From NCBI GenBank assembly GCA_021791615.1, contig JAJYWG010000080.1, positions 1 to 6,669 on the forward strand: a stretch of DNA of 6,669 bases. Direction: 5' to 3'. A program made the position numbers and the translations under genes. Origin of the DNA: Actinomycetes bacterium. Its GTDB lineage: Bacteria; Actinomycetota; Acidimicrobiia; Acidimicrobiales; RAAP-2. Every line of letters starts with the position of its first letter. The stretch's first letter is position 1. This document shows, piece by piece, positions 1 through 5,027 of this stretch. The notes under the pieces are model-generated. The model saw nothing but the letters and a program-made list of their open reading frames with translations, searched no databases and was not told where the DNA came from.

Positions 1-81
1 GAACGGATCGGGCGCCTTGCCGACGTCAGGATGCGGCAGCTTTGCGAGGCGCTCGAAGTCGCCGTTGACTGCGACCGCTGA
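1..81 (+). CDS. C-terminal fragment of a MazF/PemK-like toxin (cut by window start)
   Basis: Reading from base 1, the first frame is open for 26 codons and stops at 79-81 (TGA). The peptide begins ERIGRLADVRMRQL and ends EVAVDCDR. It aligns without gaps to the C-terminal helix of the complete MazF proteins in this window (DRVGELSDADIVRL...), sharing the [DE]-R-[IV]-G-x-L-[AS]-D signature that precedes the last helix. In MazF/PemK endoribonucleases this end packs against the SH3-like barrel and contributes to the dimer. The family match is inferred from this short segment only. The sequence differs clearly from the two mazF copies, so this is a separate toxin rather than a third repeat copy. 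Its start, catalytic residues and any antitoxin lie outside the window. A stem-loop covers its stop codon. Confidence 0.6.
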   Translation, partial: ERIGRLADVRMRQLCEALEVAVDCDR

Positions 82-100
82 GCCGCCACTTTGCGGTCGC
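71..100 (+). terminator. Stem-loop over the stop codon of the MazF-like fragment
   Basis: GCGACCGC (71-78) and GCGGTCGC (93-100) are perfect 8-bp inverted arms around a 14-nt loop that contains the TGA stop at 79-81. There is no following T-run, so a classical intrinsic terminator is uncertain. It could instead stabilise the mRNA 3' end or lack a function. Confidence 0.4.
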
Positions 101-220
101 CCGCGAGCCGGCGGTAGGTGCGAGGGTCGGGTCCACGGACGAGTCCTGATTTGGGATGCACATTCGGGGGCATGTCTTGTCGGTCGAGAGACAGATTGTG
201 TTCACGTACGGTAGGTCGCC

Positions 221-1126
221 ATGGCAACCGAGACCAGGGTCGATCAGTTGCTGTCCTCGCCCCTTGGTCGCGAACTCCTCCTCAATCTGGTCGACCGACG
301 TAGCTACACCGATTGGTCGGCGGGTCACGACTGGTCTACGGAGTCCGACGTGCGGGAGGCGGCGCGAGCTGGCGCCGATCGACCTCCTTTGCCCGCCAAT
401 GCTCTGGACTTCCTTCTCGCGCTCGAGCGCAGGACGTTCATCTTCGGGTTCATGGGCTACGAGTGGCTCTGGCGCCTCACCGAGTCCTTGGCAGATCAGC
501 TTCGCCCGGTGGCAGAAGACGTCGTCGCGGCGGTCGCTTCCTATGGGTGGTGGGAGCCGGTCGAGCGAAGCGATCAGCGTCTTCTCCTCTGGGACGGCCA
601 GCCAGAAGTGGTCGGCGACGGCATCGAGACCCTCGTTCGTGAGGGTGTGGTTCGCGCCCGGGTGGAGAACGAAGAGGGCTTGGCGAGACAGCGTCCGCGC
701 CGCGGCCAGCGCAACGTCGGCGCCGCGTGGTGGTCGGCACCGGACTTCGCGCCGCTCACCTGGACGACCCGTCATGTCCCACCGCTCCCGTCGAGCGCGC
801 TGCTCGCATTCTTCGACACCTTCCGGCCGTTCGAGCCGAGCGGTGCACGCGTCTTTGGCCTCGAGATCGATCCTTCGGCACATGTCTACGAGGTCAACGA
901 GCCCGAGGACTGGCGGCGCCTGGTCGGAGAGTTCCCCATCGACGTGACGGGGACCCACGACGGGGAGTGGCGCCGCTGGGGGGACATGACAGGTCCGTGG
1001 TGCCTTCCCGACTGGGAAGCGGTCATGGAGCGTTACGACGGGGTGCACGTCTCGGTCGGAGGGTACGTCGCGTCGTGCGGGCTCGCCCTTGGGGTGAGTG
1101 ACGCCTACACCATGCTCTCGGCGTAG
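221..1126 (+). CDS. Hypothetical protein, 301 aa, possibly truncated at its C-terminus
   Basis: The ATG at 221 follows a weak GGTAGG five bases upstream; the 140-bp leader after the preceding gene holds no obvious strong promoter. I do not recognise a named family. The product looks soluble and rich in Trp, acidic residues and Arg, with no signal peptide or membrane segment. The N-terminal half (to about residue 160) looks helical. The C-terminal half resembles a mixed alpha/beta domain, with GARVFGLEIDPSAHVYEV followed by a Trp-rich stretch (EDWRRLVGEFP...DGEWRRWGD...GPWCLPDWEAV) and a VHVSVGGYVASCGLALGV strand region. Stop codons are absent over 906 bp and third positions are strongly G/C, which supports coding. 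A 340-aa frame on the opposite strand (26-1048) is judged a shadow. The amber stop at 1124-1126 may be a recent mutation, because the next 41 codons look coding. Function unknown. Confidence 0.8.
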   Translation: MATETRVDQLLSSPLGRELLLNLVDRRSYTDWSAGHDWSTESDVREAARAGADRPPLPANALDFLLALERRTFIFGFMGYEWLWRLTESLADQLRPVAEDVVAAVASYGWWEPVERSDQRLLLWDGQPEVVGDGIETLVREGVVRARVENEEGLARQRPRRGQRNVGAAWWSAPDFAPLTWTTRHVPPLPSSALLAFFDTFRPFEPSGARVFGLEIDPSAHVYEVNEPEDWRRLVGEFPIDVTGTHDGEWRRWGDMTGPWCLPDWEAVMERYDGVHVSVGGYVASCGLALGVSDAYTMLSA

Positions 1127-1252
1127 ATCCCCGATGCGACCCTCTGGCTGCGCGACATGGCCACCAGCCGGCGACTCCTCGGCCGATGGCAGGGGAACCC
1201 CACATCCGGAACCGGCGAGCTCCAGTCGGGATGGAAGCCGGCTGACGAGTGA
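1127..1252 (+). pseudogene. Possible detached 3' end of the 301-aa gene beyond an in-frame TAG
   Basis: In the same frame as the preceding gene, 41 codons follow the TAG at 1124-1126 before a TGA at 1250-1252. The first residues are IPDATLWLRDMATSRRLL. About 34 of the 41 third positions are G or C, like the gene upstream. TAG is one base from TGG, and a Trp would fit a sequence that would then read SAW-x-PDATLWL, so a nonsense mutation is a reasonable explanation. Alternatives are that the stop is native and this is ordinary GC-rich spacer, or that the base is a sequencing error. No separate start codon or ribosome binding site for this stretch was seen. Confidence 0.35.
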
Positions 1253-1360
1253 CGAAGAACATCGGTCCTCAGTGCCGGCGATATGGGCGAGGTAGAGGTT
1301 TCTGGGAAGGTGAGCGTTTTAGGGCAGGTGAATTCCGTAGCGATGTCGCAGTGCGGGTCG

Positions 1361-1753
1361 TTACCCATCCGGAGGCCAATCGCCGAGGGGCCTACCGATC
1401 TCCCACTCATGACCGTATGGATCGATGATCCTGCCGATCCGCCAGCCGCGTTCGTCGCCGACAGGAGCAGTTTCAGTCGCGCCTGCACTGACGGCCCGCC
1501 TCATAGTGGCATCGGGATCATCGACGATCAGCAGAGTCCTGCTGGTCCGTCCACCGATGTCGTTGGGACTGAATCGGCGCATCTCCGAGTTGGCAGAGGC
1601 AATCCAGAACCGAGCTTCCCCGACCTGCAACTGGGCCACAATGTCGTCGCCATCCCCGACGCGGTGAAGAGTACGGGCGCCGAGGGTCGTCTCGTAGAAC
1701 GTCACCGCGCCGGCCGCTCCTTCCACCCACAACTCAGGCTCGATACTTGCCAT
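1361..1753 (-). CDS. VOC-superfamily (glyoxalase/PhnB-like) protein, 130 aa
   Basis: The minus-strand ATG at 1753 is preceded by GAGGA seven bases upstream, which favours it over a TTG start at 1771 that would add six residues. The protein shows the single-module pattern of VOC (vicinal oxygen chelate) proteins: a first strand PELWVEG with AVTFYETTLGAR (residues 7-27), a middle strand EARFWIA (46-52), a second half starting TLLIVDDPDATMRRAVSAGA (73-92), and the closing motif GWRIGRIIDPYGHEWEIGRPL (103-123). The IDPYGHEWEI ending is typical of PhnB-type members. VOC proteins of this size usually dimerise and may bind a metal, acting on or sequestering small molecules; no substrate can be assigned. 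It lies 106 bp downstream of mazF on the same strand, with the 59-bp repeat between them, so co-transcription with mazEF is possible. Confidence 0.88.
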   Translation of the reverse strand: MASIEPELWVEGAAGAVTFYETTLGARTLHRVGDGDDIVAQLQVGEARFWIASANSEMRRFSPNDIGGRTSRTLLIVDDPDATMRRAVSAGATETAPVGDERGWRIGRIIDPYGHEWEIGRPLGDWPPDG

Positions 1754-1793
1754 ACCGATATCCTCGCCCAAGTGGCCGAGGGGCGCCTCCCAG

Positions 1794-1852
1794 CCGGCGA
1801 TCAGGGCGCCCTGTCGCTCCAGTGGCGAGTGCGTTATTGGGCTACTTCAAAG
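1794..1852 (-). repeat. 59-bp conserved non-coding element 3' of mazF (copy 1)
   Basis: This is identical to 6213-6271. It contains the perfect 12-bp palindrome CAGGGCGCCCTG (1802-1813) and a weaker imperfect hairpin formed by CGC/GCG arms further toward mazF. It begins seven bases beyond the mazF stop codon, separated by a short divergent spacer. It could be a transcription terminator or mRNA 3' end element of mazEF, or a recombination site. It lacks the paired GTTRRRY/RYYYAAC core boxes of integron attC sites. Its outer end (ccggcgatcag) recurs at 4255-4265. Confidence 0.8.
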
Positions 1853-1859
1853 AGCGTGC

Positions 1860-2192
1860 TCAACCGCCCGACGCGATGCCGAGGAAGACGACAACGGCGC
1901 GGTTCAGTCGGACGATGTCGGCGTCGGACAGCTCGCCGACGCGGTCACCAAGTCGTGAACGGCGGACGGTCGTGATCTTGTCAACCATGAGTCGGCACGC
2001 TTGACTCAGTCCGTTCTCGGGCCCCGGCTCGATCTCCACTCGGAAGAGCGGCGCCTCGGTGGGGTCGGTCGTGAACGGGCACACCGTCACAGAGTCGGTG
2101 TCGAACCGATCGTCTTGGAGGATGACCGCCGGCCTTGGCTTGCCGGCGTAGTCACTGCCGCCGGCAAGCGTCCAGATCTCGCCCCGCCTCAC
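1860..2192 (-). CDS. mazF: MazF-family toxin (endoribonuclease), copy 1
   Basis: The product is 110 aa, the usual size for MazF/PemK toxins, which are ribosome-independent sequence-specific mRNA interferases held inactive by MazE. Family signatures are visible in order: RRGEIWTLAGG at the N-terminus (residues 2-12), KPRPAVILQDD (18-28) containing the conserved Arg20, CPFTTDPTEAP (38-48) with the catalytic-loop Thr, and CRLMVDKITTVRRSRLGDRVGELSDADI (66-93) ahead of the last helix. The start is GTG (2190-2192), overlapping the mazE TGA in GTGA, so translation is probably coupled to mazE; no independent ATG start is available. No frameshift or missing key residue is seen, so the toxin is probably functional. 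Compared with copy 2 it differs at residues 65 (Ala here) and 110 (Gly here). Confidence 0.95.
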   Translation of the reverse strand: MRRGEIWTLAGGSDYAGKPRPAVILQDDRFDTDSVTVCPFTTDPTEAPLFRVEIEPGPENGLSQACRLMVDKITTVRRSRLGDRVGELSDADIVRLNRAVVVFLGIASGG

Positions 2193-2404
2193 TCCTCGGG
2201 CCAGACCGCCACCGAGTCAACGAAGGCCTGGTCGTCGGCGCTGTGCTCACTCGCGGCGACAGCCCTCGCCTGGCGATGTGCCTCTGCCGCGAATCCCGGT
2301 GCTCGGACGTCTGGCACCCAGATCTGGACAGGTCGCAGTCCCTGGGCGCGAAGACGTGCCCGGTGCTCGGCGACCCGGCGCCTCGAGGCGGCTGTCGTGG
2401 CCAT
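2189..2404 (-). CDS. mazE: MazE-family antitoxin (DUF3018-like), 71 aa
   Basis: The ATG at 2404 is preceded by a strong purine-rich site (GGGAGG, 3 nt upstream; a rather short spacing). The protein starts with a basic segment RRRVAEHRARLRAQGLRPVQIWVPD (residues 8-32), a pattern I associate with DUF3018 'antitoxin MazE' proteins. It ends with an acidic tail DDQAFVDSVAVWPEE that would be expected to wrap the toxin and block its RNA site. It overlaps mazF by 4 nt, in the usual antitoxin-first order. The basic N-terminal region probably binds DNA, and the palindrome 13 bp upstream of the start is the likely operator. Assignment rests on motif recall plus the strong neighbour evidence from mazF. 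Confidence 0.92.
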   Translation of the reverse strand: MATTAASRRRVAEHRARLRAQGLRPVQIWVPDVRAPGFAAEAHRQARAVAASEHSADDQAFVDSVAVWPEE

Positions 2405-2416
2405 GGACCTCCCTTC

Positions 2417-2432
2417 GTTACATGTAACAATA
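2417..2432 (-). promoter_or_regulatory. Probable mazEF promoter and autoregulatory operator
   Basis: GTTACATGTAAC (2417-2428) is a perfect 12-bp palindrome 13 bp upstream of the mazE start. On the minus strand it overlaps TATTGT (plus 2427-2432), preceded by TG one base further upstream, giving an extended -10 (TGCTATTGT). The transcription start would fall inside the palindrome, so a bound MazE-MazF complex would block it. No good -35 is visible. Operator function is inferred; the palindrome itself is directly seen. Confidence 0.6.
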
Positions 2433-2579
2433 GCAGGGCCGGCATCCGGTCGCGCGTACGTGCTCCCTGCCGGCGGTCGGGGTCACTCACGCTCCCGACT
2501 ACCTCCGCGCATAGGTGATGCTCGGTACGGGCGAACGCCATTGCAGCGACATCGCACTGAGCTTGTTGGTGGCGGAACC

Positions 2580-3428
2580 TCAGGACTTGCCTGTGACCGT
2601 GACGTGAACTGTGGTGATCTTGAGCGTCCGTCCCCCCCCTGCGGGTCCGAAGGAGCGCGTCACCGTCTTCCCGGCCCCGGTTCTCGCGGCGGCGGACACG
2701 GGACTTGCTGTCCCTGGCCACCAGGCCGCGTACATGCCGCTTGCGACAGACGCCGCCACCGAGTTCCCGTTCGTGAGGGTGAGGGTCACGGCCGAGACTG
2801 TGGCTCCGACTGTGCCAAGCAGCACCGTGTCCGCAGCCGATCCTGTGCCGCTTGTTCCGCCGTTGCCCCACCCCGTTGTTCCCACGGCGTCGGGCGCTGG
2901 TGGCGGGGTCGGCGTACCCGTCGAGGTCTGGATCTGTGGATGCGACGCCAGAGCTCCTGGTCCGGTGAGGCACGCTGCTTCCTCTCTGCCGGCGGTCCCG
3001 GTCACGCCCATCACGACCAGCGTGTACGGCCCGCGGGTGTCCACGACGACAGGCTGGAAGCTGCCTTCGGGTGTCCCGAGCAGGCTCTCCTGCATCCTTG
3101 TGGAGCGTTCGGACTGAAGGCTGGCGTTCGCTGTGGCGAGGCAGAGCTTCTCGGCAGAAGCGACCTGACCTGGGGTAGGCGTCGTCGGTGTCGCCGTCCA
3201 CCCTGCGAAGGCGATCTGGGTGGTCGGGCCGAAGCCCGTCACGAGCACGGCCACGACCGCCGACGCCGCAGCGATCGGTGCTCCGACCAGGGCCGCTCGA
3301 CGGAGTGGACGGTGCTTGACGGGGTAGCGGTGCGCGCCGAGACGCTCGTACACGTCGGCGGGAATGCGGGCTCCGACCGCCTCGATCGCGGCCTCCAGCT
3401 CGCCCCCTGAGTCAAAGAGGGAGTTCAT
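2580..3428 (-). CDS. Single-span membrane protein partnered with the ECF sigma factor (anti-sigma-like)
   Basis: I chose the ATG at 3428, which overlaps the sigma-factor stop (ATGA) and has GAGGAG six bases upstream; a longer open frame runs upstream but only through the sigma gene. The product is 282 aa: a cytoplasmic N-terminus of about 43 residues (GGELEAAIEAVGARIPADVYERL), one membrane span (about 44-64, RAALVGAPIAAASAVVAVLV), then an extracytoplasmic domain of about 215 residues. That domain has two cysteines (96 and 153) that could form a disulfide, a Thr/Pro/Gly linker near 168-198, and a C-terminal beta-rich part (VTLTLTNGNSVAASVASGMYAAWWPG). Coupling to the sigma gene and this topology suggest it senses or holds the sigma factor at the membrane. 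There is no recognisable zinc-binding anti-sigma motif, so this role is inference. A run of eight G (coding strand, 2632-2639) lies near the 3' end. Confidence 0.85.
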   Translation of the reverse strand: MNSLFDSGGELEAAIEAVGARIPADVYERLGAHRYPVKHRPLRRAALVGAPIAAASAVVAVLVTGFGPTTQIAFAGWTATPTTPTPGQVASAEKLCLATANASLQSERSTRMQESLLGTPEGSFQPVVVDTRGPYTLVVMGVTGTAGREEAACLTGPGALASHPQIQTSTGTPTPPPAPDAVGTTGWGNGGTSGTGSAADTVLLGTVGATVSAVTLTLTNGNSVAASVASGMYAAWWPGTASPVSAAARTGAGKTVTRSFGPAGGGRTLKITTVHVTVTGKS

Positions 3429-4054
3429 GATCTGCTCCTCGGGCTGACGGGGCTCATACGGAGTGATGCGGAGGACGGGTCGGGTGCGGGCCGGACGGAG
3501 CCGGTTGCCGGTGTCGCGGTGAGACCCCCGAGGTCGGTGCGCAGCCGCTCGAGTGCCCGCGCCGCGGTGCTCTTCACGGTGCCCAGGGGCCACCCGAGCA
3601 CCTCGGCGACCTCTGCCTCGGTCAGTTGCTCTGCGAAGCGCAGCACGATGACCGCCCGCTGCCGTGGAGCGAGTTGGCCGAGCATCTGAGCGAGATCGAG
3701 CCGCAACTCGACCGTCTCGACGTCGTCGCCGCCTCGTGCGGGCAAGTCCGCGACGACTCCTTCGGGCCACCCAAAGAGCTCTTGGCGATGGGTGGCGCGC
3801 TTGTCTGCGCCACGGAGCGCTCGGTGGATCACGACCCTGCGTGCGTAGGCGTAGGGGCTCGCCATCGCCCGCACCCTGTTCCAGTGCCTGGCGATCCGGT
3901 AGAGAGCCTCTTGGACGACGTCTTCGGCATCGGCGAGATTCCACGTGATGACGAGGGCCGTGCGCGTCAGAGGGGGAAGCGACTGCGCCACGAACTGGTC
4001 GAACTCGTTCGACCTGGCGGGACTCGCTGGCCCTCTCGAGCTCTGACCCCTCAC
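3425..4054 (-). CDS. ECF sigma factor, SigE-family type
   Basis: The start is GTG (4052-4054) with GGAGG four bases upstream. The product is 209 aa. Region 2 is residues 16-85 (FDQFVAQSLPPLTRTALVITWNLADAEDVVQEALYRIARHW...PYAYARRVVIHRALR), with the core-binding DAEDVVQEAL motif and -10 recognition helix. Region 4 is about 120-175, with an HTH in LTEAEVAEVLGWPLGTVKSTAARALERLR (144-172). The layout matches the actinobacterial SigE-family ECF group, which directs RNA polymerase to a small regulon, often including its own operon. It is somewhat longer than usual because of a Pro/Ser-rich tail (about residues 178-209). The downstream membrane protein overlaps it by 4 nt, so the two are co-translated and probably act as a sigma/regulator pair. 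No clear autoregulated promoter was identified upstream. The plus-strand frame across it is a shadow. Confidence 0.94.
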   Translation of the reverse strand: MRGQSSRGPASPARSNEFDQFVAQSLPPLTRTALVITWNLADAEDVVQEALYRIARHWNRVRAMASPYAYARRVVIHRALRGADKRATHRQELFGWPEGVVADLPARGGDDVETVELRLDLAQMLGQLAPRQRAVIVLRFAEQLTEAEVAEVLGWPLGTVKSTAARALERLRTDLGGLTATPATGSVRPAPDPSSASLRMSPVSPRSRS

Positions 4055-4247
4055 TCGCCCTCCAGTCTGACGCGGGTTCCGCCTGGAACACGCCCGTCAC
4101 CCTGTAGAAGCCTTGGCGGCCCCTGGAAGGTTCCACCCGAGGAGGACTTTCTGTTTGGGAAGCCGCGGAACGTCAACTGGACGGCGCTGCCGGTCGTGAG
4201 AGAGCCCACATCAGCTGGGTCCTGTCGGTACGAGGGCGGATCCCGCG

Positions 4248-4265
4248 CGCCGACCCGGCGATCAG
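4248..4265 (+). repeat. 18-bp direct repeat (copy 1)
   Basis: cgccgacccggcgatcag is identical to 6206-6223, where it forms the outer end of the 59-bp element behind mazF copy 2. The last 11 bases also occur at 1794-1804. Similarity continues a few bases to the left if a 4-nt indel is allowed (both sides have tcccgc), but stops immediately to the right. All three occurrences are in the same orientation. Confidence 0.7.
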
Positions 4266-4306
4266 TGACGCGGTCACGTGCCGTATGCGCCGGGCATAGG
4301 GGGCAC
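4265..4306 (+). other. Two adjacent hairpins
   Basis: GTGAC-gcg-GTCAC (4265-4277) is a perfect 5-bp stem with a 3-nt loop. It is followed directly by an imperfect longer hairpin: GTGCC (4278-4282) pairs with GGCAC (4302-4306), and TATGC (4284-4288) pairs with GCATA (4294-4298), with one unpaired G on one side and three on the other and a GCCGG loop. There is no T-run. This could be a structured leader, a factor-dependent terminator or a recombination substrate. Confidence 0.4.
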
Positions 4307-4404
4307 CGGTCTGGCGGTCCCCCAGCCCGCCCACGGAAGCTGCCACCGCGGAGGAACCCGACCAGCGTCCACGCTCGACGACCGCGAGGCGCAGTGGAGC
4401 CGAA

Positions 4405-4422
4405 CATCAAGATATATTGATG
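4405..4422 (+). promoter_or_regulatory. Palindromic operator with -10 box for the toxin-antitoxin pair
   Basis: CATCAAGATATATTGATG is a near-perfect 18-bp palindrome with 6-bp arms CATCAA (4405-4410) and TTGATG (4417-4422). It contains TATATT (4413-4418), a good -10 hexamer that stands out against the GC-rich surroundings. Transcription would start at about 4425-4426, on the A of the ATG at 4426, giving a leaderless mRNA. No good -35 is visible. A repressor bound here would occlude the promoter; autorepression by the downstream HTH protein is inferred. Confidence 0.6.
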
Positions 4423-4425
4423 CTG

Positions 4426-4647
4426 ATGGACCCGGTTGTCTTGGCCAGCGCTCGCAGGCACGGCGTGGCCGATCAAGACATGTTCCACGCCTACCGGAAC
4501 CCCGTCCGAGTGTTCGAATTCGATGACCTCACGATGCTGGTCGGAGCCGATGAGGCTGGCCGAATGCTTGAGATCGGACTGGCGACGGCTGAGGGTACGG
4601 AGTTCATCGTCCATGCCATGCCGGCCCGCGAGAAGTTCCTGAGGTGA
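4426..4647 (+). CDS. Small BrnT/RelE-fold-like toxin candidate, 73 aa
   Basis: ATG at 4426 (MDPVVLASARRHGV...) is preferred because the -10 box would place transcription start on it; ATG at 4420 and TTG at 4417 are in-frame alternatives, and no Shine-Dalgarno site serves any of them. The protein has an N-terminal helix with RHGVADQDMFHAYRNP (residues 11-26), a two-strand hairpin VRVFEFDDLTMLVGADEAGRMLEIGLAT (27-54), and a C-terminal strand-helix TEFIVHAMPAREKFLR (58-73). The order HGV-helix, beta hairpin, terminal strand with Ala/Arg resembles BrnT, a ribonuclease toxin of the RelE fold, although the match is by pattern only. The toxin comes before the antitoxin, as in brnTA. Its TGA is inside the ribosome binding site of the next gene, which supports coupling. 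It could instead be an uncharacterised non-toxic partner of the HTH protein. Confidence 0.75.
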   Translation: MDPVVLASARRHGVADQDMFHAYRNPVRVFEFDDLTMLVGADEAGRMLEIGLATAEGTEFIVHAMPAREKFLR

Positions 4648-4652
4648 CGATC

Positions 4653-4925
4653 ATGCCCCGTTCCGTCCAAGACATCCTCGACCACGCCGACCAACTCGCC
4701 GAGCGCTTCGAGGACTACGAACCCTCTCCGGACGATGAAGTCGCCGTCGCCGAGTACCTTCTTCGTCGAGCCGCTTTGGCAAGAGCCAGAAGTGAGCGAC
4801 AGATCACCGAGGCGGTGGATGCAGCGCGCCGGGCCGGCATTTCCTGGAAGCGGATTGGCGTGGAACTCGGCATCTCCGCGCAGGCAGCGCAACAGCGTTA
4901 CGGCTCACTCTCCAAGTCTGTGTAA
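4653..4925 (+). CDS. HTH antitoxin/regulator candidate, 90 aa
   Basis: ATG at 4653 has GAGGTGA (4641-4647) five bases upstream, a good site overlapping the toxin stop; the in-frame GTG at 4644 lies within that site and is less likely. Residues 1-30 are acidic (SVQDILDHADQLAERFEDYEPSPDDE). Residues 31-60 form a charged helix rich in Ala/Arg (YLLRRAALARARSERQITEAVDAARRAG). Residues 62-84 are a helix-turn-helix: GISWKRIGVELGISAQAAQ followed by QRYG. Adjacent position to the toxin candidate (5 nt between stop and start), small size, acidic N-terminus and DNA-binding C-terminus fit an antitoxin that also represses the operon at the 4405-4422 palindrome. It is not in the MazE, RelB or BrnA families by eye. 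The toxin-antitoxin role is inference. Confidence 0.8.
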   Translation: MPRSVQDILDHADQLAERFEDYEPSPDDEVAVAEYLLRRAALARARSERQITEAVDAARRAGISWKRIGVELGISAQAAQQRYGSLSKSV

Positions 4926-5027
4926 CGGGCGCCGAGCCGGCGTTCGGGGCGAACCTGAGCATCTTCGGTTGACGCGATATCGGGACAGCCTGGGACAGAG
5001 GGTCTCGCGCGGCGCCAAGATGGTCAT

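Larger units (their letters stand above)
1794..2250. repeat. Long direct repeat, left copy
   Basis: This stretch matches 6213-6669 at a constant offset of 4419. It spans a 59-bp non-coding element, all of mazF and the last third of mazE; the right copy is cut by the window end, so the true repeat may be longer. Comparing base by base, I count 9 differences in the 333-bp mazF frame, none in the shared mazE segment, none in the 59-bp element, and a cluster of differences between the mazF stop and that element. The divergence argues that the two copies are real loci rather than one collapsed or duplicated by assembly. Confidence 0.95.
4066..4412. other. Non-coding interval between divergent sigma and toxin genes
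   Basis: About 350 bp separate the sigma-factor start (-) from the toxin promoter (+). Open frames cross it on both strands, but none has a convincing start site or recognisable protein pattern. It must contain the promoter of the sigma operon; a minus-strand TTGACG (plus 4172-4177) has no convincing -10. It holds an 18-bp repeat (4248-4265) and two adjacent hairpins (4265-4306). Confidence 0.5.

Noticed and set aside
26..1048. 340-aa open frame on the minus strand across the 301-aa gene
   Set aside because: It is antisense to a better frame with an ATG and consistent G/C third positions, shows no recognisable motif, and is the kind of long shadow expected in GC-rich coding DNA.
2001..3410. 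469-aa plus-strand and 349-aa minus-strand open frames across mazEF and the membrane protein gene
   Set aside because: Both run through several recognised genes in the wrong frame and are composed of Arg/Gly/Ser-rich sequence without motifs.
3429..4136. N-terminal extension of the membrane protein into the sigma gene
   Set aside because: The extra residues are out-of-frame translation of the sigma factor. The ATG at 3428 has a ribosome binding site and the usual 4-nt overlap.
4066..4412. Decayed gene in the sigma/toxin intergenic region
   Set aside because: Peptides in all frames crossing the region lack motifs and start sites. Nothing beyond hairpins and the 18-bp repeat could be supported.
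4978..5001. Tandem gggacag words upstream of the GNAT gene as an operator
   Set aside because: Two 7-bp copies nine or so bases apart are too short to distinguish from chance in GC-rich DNA, and no promoter lies clearly beside them.
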